DNA from: Galaxea fascicularis
Taxonomy: Eukaryota; Cnidaria; Anthozoa; Scleractinia; Euphylliidae
Direction: 5' to 3'
NCBI GenBank assembly: GCA_948470475.1
Contig: OX419342.1
Span: 27,634,854-27,698,853, forward strand
DNA length: 64,000 nucleotides
Below, in pieces: positions 45,713 through 57,046 of the stretch. The position numbers and the translations under genes are program-made. The notes below the pieces were generated by a model that did no database searches, was not told the DNA's origin, and worked only from the letters and a program-made list of their open reading frames with translations. The stretch's first letter is position 1. Every line of letters begins with the position of its first letter.

Positions 45713-46359
45713 TAATGAAATCGTGCTACTTTTCATCTTACCACAACAATTTACTTAATCTTACTACTCACAATAATAAATTCATATTAGAATGAATAAC
45801 TACTCTAGACCAGCTAAAGTCATCAGATCCTGTGTTTTACATGACACCTTCCATAGGCCATAGCGAACAAACATCTTGATAACTGATAAGGACAGTGTTA
45901 TTGGACAGTACGCGTCATGCATAAGTTATGAGACAGTACGCGCCATTGCGTGCGCGCTGCAAGAGGGCAGTTGCACGTTCATCTTCTCTTTACTACGCAT
46001 CGTAGGGTGAAAACTCTTTTTTTTTTCTGAAAAGTTTTACTTTTATTTCTTTCTCGAATTTTGTTATAGTTACGACTAATTGGTAACAGGACTTCGTGTC
46101 GTCCAATTCGGTCTGAAATCATACTCGTGATGAAACGAGTATGAAAAAACGAGTTTTGTCATTTTAAGGCTTTTCACTCACATTTTCGATGGCTTCACTC
46201 ATCGTTTCTGATGCAAGGGAATTTTAAACATTAGCATTTTATGACTTAATAACATATTATTTGTTCTCTGATCTCATAAAAAATGTTGGAAAGAAAATCG
46301 TTGCCATGAAAGACACTGCATATTAAATATCTCAGAAAGACGAAGACGACAGACGAGTT

Positions 46360-46662
46360 AAGCCGCGGCTTCACGAGCGATTTTTTGCTTGCGATGGTGA
46401 CGCGATTTTTTCTAAATTTGTCTCGTCGCCAGTGCGCGGTGAGTTACCCGTGTAGCCACCCTCGCGCAAGTGCTGTGATGCCGACAGCTAAAGAATTGCC
46501 GGAAACAAGTCGAGAGAAATTGAATGAGTTGAACCTTTCGCGATAAAAGTCACAGACTTTGTCACTCGTGTAGCCACCACCGCGCGCCGACGACGCGACA
46601 ATTTTCAGAAAAAATCGCATCACCACCGCAAGCAAAAAAGCGCTCGTGTACCCGCAGCTTTA
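46360..46662. mobile_element. MITE (GCCRCGGCY-ACACGAGCG family), copy 2
   Basis: Ends 'aagccgcggcttcacgagcg' and 'cgctcgtgtacccgcagctt' are inverted. The inner 'ttttgcttgcgatggtga' block pairs with 'caccaccgcaagcaaaaaa'. No coding capacity. Confidence 0.85.
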
Positions 46663-48171
46663 GAGTTGTTCAGTGTATTTTTGCATATGAAGATTTATTA
46701 TAAATACTACTGTAGCTAACTTTCTAAATAGAGGCAATTTTAGACACACTTCATGACAAAGTTTAGCCTGCAAGCAAGCTTTCTCAGAGGGAAAGAGGAG
46801 CGAGGCTGGACAAAGTCACGGTTTTCAGTGCGGCATCTTGGTCCAGTTACGTAATATCAAAGATGCTTGTGATTCAATCATGCTGCCCTAACTTTTGTTG
46901 CATTTTAGGTTGCCCCTTTTCCGTAGTGCTTTTTAATTATGCTTAAAAACGTGGCTCTAACTTGTGAGGCTGTGGATGATATCCTGAAGTGTGACCACTC
47001 AACTGAGGATTACTTTAAAGAAGTGATATTTACTGCTCTGTGTTAGGTGGTGCAAGCTCCTTCTGTGTGGATAAAATTCAAGCCAAGAAAGTTACGTAGA
47101 TTTCCTGTCTCTATTTTTGTTTGCTACAATACAATGAAAGTGTTTTTGACGTCAACGATGTGGGTGGACACTATTACAAAAGGCCGACAAGCGCAAGCTG
47201 TATTGAACAGTACTTTCAAGGGACGTTGTTCTCTTGGTTTGGTCGTTTTGGTGGCGAAGAGCCTCATTTACTTCTCCTTGAGAAAACAGATGTGCAAATA
47301 CCGTTCTGTGATCTCTTGTTTGTAAGACAGGAGCCTGAATTTGGTCCGATTCTGTGCTCTACACTAAAGGTTCGCCAGGTAATGCTCCATGGCGGATGAC
47401 CATCTCATGGTTTTCATTGCCTCGGTTTGCGTTCTCGTCGTTTTCCCCAGCGTTGTTTGGCATTTCTGGACCACCACTGGTTATTCCTACTTTACCTTGT
47501 TTCTTTTTCTTGATACTGCAGCGAGTGACAATGAAAAAAAAATGGAACCTTAGTGAACTGGTGATAAAGGCAATCAACTCTGTAAAGCAATTTGATCTGA
47601 AATCATACGTGATTTCAAAATTGAAACATTTCTCCTCCAAAAGACTTTTGTTTGCCCTATATTAGCCGTGAAATTTGATTGATTAGTGTTCTTCCATTTT
47701 CCTTTTTAAGGGCTGACAAAAGGATGCAATTTAGAGCATAAAACAGTGCGATTCGTGTATAAATTACACGTTTGAGAGCCAATCAGATTGCAAAGACCAC
47801 CAGTGATTTCAAAATGGGTGTAACAAATAAAAAACAATAGTGGTAGTCGATTTTGGAAGCCACATAATATGATACATGGGTGATCAGATGCCAGCAATTA
47901 ATCCAGCAGTGTTAAGTTTCTCATTGAAAATTTACCGTGACTTGAAGTAGGCTAGGCCATTGGGAATTTTTATTTTGTTTGTTGAACAAAAAGAGATCCA
48001 TATCAGAAGGTGCACTTATAAGAGGATTTAACAAAAATATGAAGCTAGAAACCTCTTCTCCAAAACAATAACCCTCGTTAACATTGTGTTTTCTACATTA
48101 AGCCCAAAGGGAAAGTTGTGAAGAGTGAGTTAGCTACTCTTTGGAAACTAGGTCAGAGGTAAGATGTTTAG

Positions 48172-48860
48172 GCTAACCGGTTGGCTCTAGCCTGCAGTGC
48201 AGGCGGTTTTTGGCGGGGGCGAGTGGATATTTCCATCGGTTGTTCAGGCCGCCATCTTGAATTAGGAAAACAGTGGAGAGTTGGGGCGAGGTAAAAAGTT
48301 TCCCAAGCCAGTGGGAGGGAGAAACAAAAATTGAGGAGGGGGGGAGGGGGAGGGGAAAGAATAAACTTTTTCCTTCCCCGCCCTCCACCCCCTCCGACAT
48401 TCTCGCATCGCTTTCTCGCCCCAATTCTCCCAGTCTGCAACGAAACCAAAATGGCGGCTAAACACTCGAAAGATGAAAACCACCAAAACCGCCTGCACTG
48501 CAGGCTAGGTTGGCTCAGTTGGTAGAGTGCCGGACTACCGTGCGGGAGGTCGTGGGTTCAAAGCCCCGGCCGGACCAACACTCAGGGTCTTTAAATAACT
48601 GAGGAGAAAGTGCTTCCTTTGCAATGACATCTACAAATGGTTAGACTTTCTAGTCTTCTCGGATAAGGACGATAAGCCGGAGGTCCCGTCTCACAACTCT
48701 TCACAATTAATTCTGTGGGACGTTAAAGAACCACTAGGGACGTAACGAACCCTGGCTGTGACCACCCCTAGTGCTGACCTTTTAGAGGGCCACAAGTTTA
48801 TTAGTTGCTTCAACTATTCCGTGCCACCCTCTTTAAATAAAGTGTATTATTATAACTGAC
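48172..48860 (+). mobile_element. tRNA-derived SINE, family A, copy 2, split by a MITE
   Basis: The head starts before the MITE (48172-48187) and resumes at 48508 with GGTTGGCTCAGTTGGTAGAG, then a box B-like GGGTTCAAAGCCC. The shared tail ('ctgaggagaaagtgcttcct', 'tctcggataaggacgataag') runs to the AT-rich end near 48860. It is longer than copy 1 and lies just downstream of the mucin-like gene stop. Confidence 0.85.
48188..48508. mobile_element. hAT-type MITE (TAGCCTG family), copy 3, nested in a SINE
   Basis: The ends TAGCCTGCAGTGCAGGCGG and CCGCCTGCACTGCAGGCTA are inverted repeats. The flanks GGTTGGCTC (48179-48187) and GGTTGGCTC (48508-48516) are the target duplication. The duplicated bases are box A-side sequence of the family A SINE, so the MITE landed inside the SINE head. 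Confidence 0.9.
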
Positions 48861-48873
48861 GGTTTATGTATGC

Positions 48874-50595
48874 TTACACGAAGTATACGACGATAACGAC
48901 GCAAATGATGACAACCACTCCAATGACGACTCCAATAACAATCCACTTCCAATCGTCATTAGAATCTTCTCCAATCGTTCCCACAGTAGAACTCTGGGTG
49001 GGTGCCTGGGTAGTCGCGGAAGTACTGTTTTGTGTGCTTGGGGGAAGGGTCGTTGGCACAACGCCCAGCTTAATTTCAACAATTCGAACACCAAACAAAG
49101 CCTCCAGATCGGATTTAGAATTGTTCACAACCTGTAGTAGGGTAGCAACAGGGATAACTCCGCCCCCGGGGATGACGGATGGAAGTAGAACGTAGAACAC
49201 GACTCTGAGCAAGTTATTATCTTCTCGAGGAAAACCTGGTAACAAATGTACGTGGTCCGCGGTGAAGATATTCAATGCTCGCCTGCAGAAAGAGAATATC
49301 GCGTTAAACATGGGTCTGTAGGCCAAAATGGTCTGCAATAAAAGAAAAAAAGGTCGTGTGGACGAGTTAATGGTGTTGTGCCAAGCTGGTCGTGTTGCAC
49401 GGGATTTGGGAGAGGAAGTTGTTCAGAAATTTGCATGTGGGTCTGAATTCAGTGAATTTCCGGCCGCACTTTAATAAATATCTTCTAAACAATGATGGTT
49501 AGCTGAATATGCACGTGATAGTGTCAGAGGCACGTTTTCCCACCAAAGCCTGGAGGCTATTTAGACCATGGCAGTCTGGTGCTGAAGGGAGATAACTCTT
49601 TGTGGAGACAATTTGGTTAGAGGCCACAAAGAAAGGAAAAGAGCAAAGACGTAAGCCATCAACAACTGGATCTGCTTTTCGACAACTTTAGCACCAAGCG
49701 TCCATTACTTTAAAGGGTAAGAATGCAGAACAAACCTCCTCCTTTTGCTTGTTATGCTACACGCAGCTCTATTCTGTGAGCAATGGTCGTCCATTAATTG
49801 AGCTGTCTCTTCCCTAAACCTTTGGTCCACTGTTACGTTATACTGTTAATGAAAAAATTGAGAAGTATTAACAGAAAGAGCTATCATGACCAACTTCGTT
49901 TTAGTATCACCCAACTAGTGGACTAATGCAAATTCTGCATTTTGATTGGCTACGCTACTAGTGGACTATTAGCAATAGTCCTCGAGTAGCAATCGAGCGT
50001 GACGGTTTCTTTCGTTTTATTCCCAAATAAATATTTCTTCGACATGCATTTGCATTATGTCCGACTAGTTGAGTGATACTAAAACACTTAGACTCTTCGC
50101 CCTCAAGGCCTACTGTTCGATAGCCTATTCGGCTTCGCCTCATGAGCTATTGACCCATAGCCCTCGCGGGCGAAGGGTCTGATTGTTAATTAGCCTCTCA
50201 TAACTTATAATGTCATCATCATCAGGGTCATCGATCGTTGTCAACACCATCATCGTCATTTGTACTCACTTGTGAGGATTAAAGATTTCTCGTTTTGGTT
50301 TGGCTTGGACAACAACTGTGTGTCCAAGGGTTGATGCAGTGTTTGAATAGAGCATGTTGTGTCCATTAAAAGAGCATCAAAGCAGGAACCCCCCCTGCCC
50401 TGTGCTTTTGACAGAAAACTGAGACTCACCCACCCACCCACTGTTAGAACTATCCCTAGACAAAAAAAATATATGTTACCTGGTCTACTTTCATGTTTGC
50501 CAGTTGCAACTCCACCGAATTTAGTCTTTCTTGTGGTGATGGCGATCTCGGTGGTGGAATAGTTGGCTCCGGGGGTTTTTCGCCAACTTTGAGTG
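48874..50595 (-). CDS. Mucin-like protein: stalk, SEA-like region, transmembrane helix and short tail
   Basis: Exon 50480-50595 encodes a Pro-rich stalk ([19 protein letters not shown]). Exon 49736-49842 encodes [16 protein letters not shown] and two Cys. Exon 48874-49332 encodes [16 protein letters not shown], then [18 protein letters not shown] and [20 protein letters not shown] (SEA-like), a Thr/Ser-rich stretch ([15 protein letters not shown]), the TM helix [20 protein letters not shown] and a four-residue tail ending at the stop 48874-48876. The tail is too short for signalling motifs. The 49736/49332 junction is out of phase as read. Confidence 0.75.
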
Positions 50596-53500
50596 CTAAA
50601 TTGTCAAAGATATAAAATGAATGAATTTGTTGATTACACAAATAACTTTGAAGATAACTCAAGGCAACTTAGAAAAAGTCCAGGTGAGCATCAGATGCCA
50701 TGAGATATTGAAAGATTCAGATTTGCACTGAGTAAGTTGTGTTGGATTTGACAAATCAGATGTCCTTTTTATAGGCCCTGAAATAAAGTTGTTGCGACTC
50801 TTGCTAGTCAAGTAATAATTATAGTAAAAATAATCGTAGATTTGCCGTCAGAGATAAACTCTGTGGGTGGTTAGACAGAGGAGTAGAGTAGATTGTAATT
50901 GTTAACTGATGATCCTACCTCTACAAGTGCCGTTTATAAAAAACAACCCATTTTGACACTCGCATGTGTAGTTACCAGGGGTGTTTTTACAAACACGGAA
51001 CGCCCCAGGGCAGCTGAATAACTTTGAATCCAAGCATTCATTGATGTCTTCAAGAATAAAATACAAACATATTGCGCATTAAAGTGCACCCATATTTATT
51101 GCCAGTTTACACAACCATCTATTTCAAAACATCGTTCAACGATTTAATGAGGACAATAAGTGTAATTTCAATCCAAGACTGAGAGAAATCCTGTTCGGGG
51201 CTCTGTTATAGCCGCGGAACGCTATATTTGGTATCAATGTAAATTGAAGGAAGACTCCCTGCTCATCCCAGATTTTATAAATAAGTTTATGAGAAAATAC
51301 AAAATTAAAACTTAATGAGTGACTGAACAGATGCCCCTGTCACATTCTTTCATAATTAATTAATGTACGAATACATTACTAGGTTGGATTTTGTTAGCCT
51401 TTTAGGTGTTAATTGGACCCAAAGGCCCTGTTTGGAGAACTTATTATGATTTAAATTGTTTAAGAGCCCTCCAAGTATTTTGTTGTTTATCGGCCCTTTC
51501 AAAGGCCTCGTTTTGGGATTTTGGTATGCTTGATTTTTACGTCGGGGTGCGTTGCCTTTCTTCAGATATTCCTTTCTAATACCTGCCGCATTGCTTCTTC
51601 AGTTATCGTATTCGTTTTGGCCAGTTTAGATTTTTATTGATCAATTTTCATCTCTTCTTTTGTTAATTGTTTTCATAGTGGCGTTCTTTCAATTTATCCA
51701 GTATTTTTTGCTCCGCTGATTTTGCTCTTTTGTCGTCTATTAATTACCACCATTTGTTGTTCTTTTTTGTAATCTTGCACCTTATTCGGTAGTTCTCACT
51801 TGTAATTACGTAATCACTAACTTTTATCCTATTTAAGGTCCGTTTTTATTCAAAAGTTGTAACAACTGAAGAAGGTCTTTGACAGAAACGTCTTATTATA
51901 TATTTTTTTTTATCTTTTTTGACGTCAGAAGTTGTCCGTCCTCACTTTTCTTCTAACGTTTTACATTCATTCATGCTGTAAGGTATGGACTGGGAATCTA
52001 ACTGATCCTCCTGACGTGGTGACACCTTTCTTGGCCTGAGAGATCCACTAACAGAAATTCGCGCTGCATAAATTACACCTTTCTTGGCCTGAGAGATCCA
52101 CTAACAGAAATTCGCGCTGCATAAATTACACCTTTCTTGGTCTGAGAGATCCACTAACAGAAATTCGCGCTGCATAAATTAAACCTTTCTTGGTCTGAGA
52201 GATCCACTAACAGAAATTCGCGCTGCACAAATTACACCTGTCTTGGTCTGAGAGATCCACTAACAGAAATTCGCGCTGCATAAATTACACCTTTCTTGGT
52301 CTGAGAGATCCACTAACAGAAATTCGCGCTGCATAAATTACACCTTTCTTGGTCTGAGAGATCCACTAACAGAAATTCGCGCTGCACAAATTACACCTTT
52401 CTTGGCCTGAGAGATCCACTAACAGAAATTCGCGCTGCATAAATTACACCTTTCTTGGTCTGAGAGATCCACTAACAGAAATTCGCGCTGCATAAATTAC
52501 ACCTTTCTTGGTCTGAGAGATCCACTAACAGAAATTCGCGCTGCACAAATTACACCTGTCTTGGTCTGAGAGATCCACTAACAGAAATTCAATTCGCGCC
52601 GCATAAATTAGACTAGTTAGACCATGTATATAAGCGATGGTAAACTTTATCTCATTAAATCCCCTGATGAGTGGGCGACCACGAAACAGGCTTGTGGGGA
52701 CGAACTTGTAGTTAATTTGTTTTTTCCTTCCATAATATATTTCTACTGATAAGCACTACGGGCCCAGTTATAGCATTCGACAGTTACCTGTACATGTAAA
52801 GCCATCCGACTCCAGCTTGTACCCTGAGAAACATTTGCATTTGTATCCACCAATGGAATTCTCGCATCTTTGGGTGCATTTGACGCCAGGGATATTGCAT
52901 TCATCAATATCTGTCAAGGTTGTAAGAAAGGTTGTATTACAAATCACTGTATTTCCCACAACTCTCTCGTTAGCTGTTCGCCTGACACTTCTGGGTGTTA
53001 GTTCCATGAATCTGGGGTCTGGTTACTTACATACATAGAATGACTTCTTCCGTTCCGATTGAACTAAAGACAGTTTCTTGTCTTCCAGGCTGTAGTTAGA
53101 TTTGAGGCAAAATAACCCAAGCAGAATCCACTACAGGAAAAAGTCTTTCAAGTGATTCATGTGACGTACATGCTCTGGCCACAGTGACAGCTTCTTTTCT
53201 TCCAGGAGGTAGTTAGGTTTGAGGCGAATAACACAAGCAGAATCCACTACAGGAAAAAGTCTTTCGAGTGCTTCATGTGAAGTACATGCTCTGGCCACGG
53301 CAAGAGCTTAGTAAAAGAGAATACGCTACATTACCTTCACACGTTTTGCTGTCACTCCCAAGCTTATACCCAGAGTAACAGTCACATGCCATGCTATTGC
53401 CCCCCCTACTGTAACAGACTTGATTGCAGCCATCATTACCAGTGCAGGCATTGATCGCTGAAAGAAAACAGAAACAGATCTGTAGAAGAACTGACTGCGC

Positions 53501-56500
53501 AGGTGCTGGCCTACAGTCAGGACACAACAAGGCAAAGAAGCTTTTTCAATATTCCAAAGCTCGGGGCCCTTTGTTGTTAGCCGTAATGAAGAGCACTACG
53601 TATTCCATTTTACTTCCGGTCCGCATGCCCGAAACAGTTGCAAAATACGGGACTTTGCAAAACCCGTAGGTAAAATACGTAAACAATCTTGCCTTTTCAA
53701 AGTAACGGTTTACAAGACAGCTTTTTGTTCTTTTAAAACCAAACCACTTAACGTAAGTGCAGTCAAAGACTCTCTCAACGCTTCTTGGAACCCATCTGAC
53801 ACGAAGGAGGCCATCTTGACTACATCGTATAGTATCCCGTCCCTCCCCTCCCTAAGGACTAGTTACCAAGCATGAGCAGATTAGTTGGCAAAAATTACGC
53901 ATGCGCTACCGGATGTCCGTGATTTACGGACATCCGGTAATTGCTGCTACCAGAGCCCTCCGTTTTTTCGACCACGTGACCAAAAGAAATGGAGTCTCTG
54001 GGGACGAGAATAATACAACTCGCGCCAGCTTTCTGACCCAATGAGAAGGAAAAGCAAAATCAATCATCGCGAGTTGCAGGTTACTTGTAATTACTGATTA
54101 GTTCAAGGAGCTGTTTACTTAGTTCTCTTGTCATTGGTCAGAGTAATTGCTATGGATTTGGTTTTACGATACTTAACTCTATTCTATGATGGAATGACCA
54201 GTTTGTTATCACTTACGTGTGCAATTCTTGCCGTCGTTTGCATCAAGTACAAACAAGTCGTTACAGTAGCAGGTGTAGCTACCCACGGTGTTGTTACACT
54301 GATGCATACAGTCATTTGTTGGTACGCATTCATTGATATCTTTAAAGCAAGATAAAAGATACAGTATACATTGAGATTAGATTTTTGTAAGGATTAGAAC
54401 ACTTTGTGCCGTGTAGCATAAGGTAAAAAAAACAAACTAGCTTCGAGATCGCTATTGCATGGTGCATTTGAGCGAATTGTTCGTTTTTTTAGTTGTTCGA
54501 CAAGTTATTGTATCTATTTGGCCTCTAAAAAGGATCTTCAAATGCACTTTTAACAACAAAAGGAAGCTCTGGATGAATGGGGGTCGGAGAGGGGGTGTCT
54601 AATGGGCATTGTTCTCGGTTCGTTGTTATACTAAGGGAATTACAGACATCGGGCTGAAAGCTGTCGTGCCATAAAATGCATTGTTTCTGTGAACGGCACT
54701 TTGTTATAACCACCGTGTTTATTAAAACAGTAGTTAAGTCAATTTAATCGGTTATTTATAAGAACCTCTTACCATCGCAACTATATTTATTGCTGTTTAG
54801 CTTGAATCCAGGTCTGCAGCTACAATCAAATGACCCAGGGGTGTTTGTGCAATTCTGTGCGCAGTTGTTCAAAGAGCTGTTTCTACATTCGTTGTTATCT
54901 TAAAAAAAGAAGTAAGTTAACAAGATTAACTTAGTTTAAACGCAGTCGTCTCTTTTCAGTGATATAACATTTCAAAATTCCCACACATTTTACCATACGG
55001 GACTCACCAACACACTTGATGCCATTTCCAGAATACCCGGATGGACAGGCCCCACATGTATACCCAGAGATATTAGCCGGGGCTGGTTGGTCTGTGCACT
55101 TCACACCTTTGAAACACGGCTGTCCGTTTAAAACGCATGCATCAATGTCGCTCTCACAAAAGCGCCCTGTCCAGCCCGCTGCGCAGGCGCAGCCCTGGTA
55201 AATAAACTCGCTGTCGTTGTTATATTTGTCTCCAAGCTTCGGGGCCACGCACTGACCACCATTCCTACAGGCGCACATTTTGATACAGGGAGTAGAAACC
55301 GCTGAGGCACCAAGATCATCTGTTACTAGAAACGAAAATTTCACCTAAAAATAACACGGAATCGTGTTAGGAAAGGAGTGCTACCATGGGAAATAGAATG
55401 GGATCAAGAACCTCCGATTTCTTGCCGACGTAGACATCGTAAGCTTGTTGCTGACAGGGGTTTTCACGGGCGAAAAAGCGTAGCATAGTTATGGTTATGG
55501 TTATCGCTAATTATTATCGGTATCAATTTCGTCTCTGTCTCCGTCTCTGTCTTTGTCTTTGTCTCTGTCTCTGTCATCCCCATTTCCATCTCCATCGTCA
55601 TTGTTATTGTATTGTTGCTGTTATCCATTGTAATTTAATTTCTATGCGGCCACTCATTGTTAAAAAAAGAGCCACTTTAAGTAAGATAACTTACCCTCTT
55701 AGAGGAGGTAACATTCCAAGTAAAGTTAAGTTGATTTCCCGCGAAAGTGAAGTTGGCTCCATCTGGTTTCTTGAGGACATTGAAGGTGAAAGAATTGTTG
55801 TCTTGAGCAGTAACGTTGACAAAAGCAACTTGTCCAAGTGTTACCTCAATACAACGAGGAACATATGTAAACTTTGGAGGGAAATTACCTGTAACAAAGT
55901 AAACATTTGCTGCTATCAAGTGGCGCCCTTAGTTCAGGATAATGTCAGTAGTACAAAGTCAATGCACAAACAAAGGTAAAGAGCTCGCTGCCATTAATAA
56001 CTGGCGCGGCGTAAAACTGAAAGCAATTTCCGCACAATGATGCCAAATAGTTCTAGTTTGAGGTGTTAGTGGTAAGCATATTTTCCTGAAAATCAAGCTA
56101 AATAATTCTTAAGTCAAATGATTTGGGACATATCGAGGAAATATCTTAGCTTGAGACATAAAACATAAAAACCATCGACTACGAAGCCAAGTCTTTACCA
56201 TTAGAAAAGGCGGAAATACGTGTAGGCGTAGGAAAGAAGATATGAGCGTCTTACTCAGCTTTTTGTTTTCCTCTACCAGCTTGATGCTCACGTTTTTACT
56301 GTTTACCCCGACGGAAACATCATTAGTGGACGCAGCGTCAAACAAGCATACGACGTCGCTACCACACTGTTGTTTAGCCGCCTGTTCGGTGGCGTTATCC
56401 GAAAACACGATGTCCTCCACAAACATGGGAACGAAACTTTTGTTCATAAAGGTTGAAACGTTCTCATTTGGCCCGTAAGTGAACAAAGACTGTTCAGCCG

Positions 56501-57009
56501 TAATTTGCCCTGAAAAATACAAAGGTCAAAGGAAGTTTGGTTATCCAGCTTCGAGTCTTTTTGTTTCAAAACGACACGTGACCAAGCTCGGTGGAAAAGT
56601 GCAAACCTACAAGAACACAAACTGGGATTTACGTCATGAAACGCTTTTCATTCAACTAATTTGCGATATTCCCACCAATAATGCAGCCCCATCTTTTTGT
56701 GTACAGTATAAACCATACACAACCCATAATTCCTCGATTCGCTTCGACGAAGGTCTAACGCTCGAAACCTCAGATTTACGGCAGCTAATTTACATTATCA
56801 ACTCAGCTGATAAAACCAACTTTTCGTAAAATTTACATTTTTGCAAGCTCGATATACCTGCTTTGTAAATTTTTTGTTTTGTGTTGTACAGGCTACCATA
56901 TACAGATGATACTCAGGCCCCTGAGGAAGCTTTGTCCCCGAGAGATCTGGGTACGAGATTAGTCAGATCTAAGACGGTTTAATGGGAAAGTGAACAAGTA
57001 TTGGTTAAG

Positions 57010-57046
<37 letters not shown>

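Larger units (their letters stand above)
41794..48171. other. Intergenic, transposon-rich region
   Basis: No gene recognised. It contains a G-rich tract, four MITEs listed separately, several A/T-rich stretches and dispersed repeat-like segments. The overlapping open frames near 47050-47660 occur on both strands and match no domain. Confidence 0.5.

Noticed and set aside
47047..47665. Cluster of 90-100 codon open frames on both strands
   Set aside because: No domain, no splice context, and both strands are open equally; likely repeat-derived.
48168..48525. Several open frames with Pro/Gly-rich translations
   Set aside because: They are translations of the hAT-type MITE and its G/C-rich centre.
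51866..52700. Complete retrozyme with identical ribozyme-bearing LTRs
   Set aside because: The two hammerhead-like motifs differ in core and stems, so they are not copies of one LTR.
54128..54355. Plus-strand 75-codon open frame with membrane-like sequence
   Set aside because: It is antisense to an EGF exon of the mucin-like gene.
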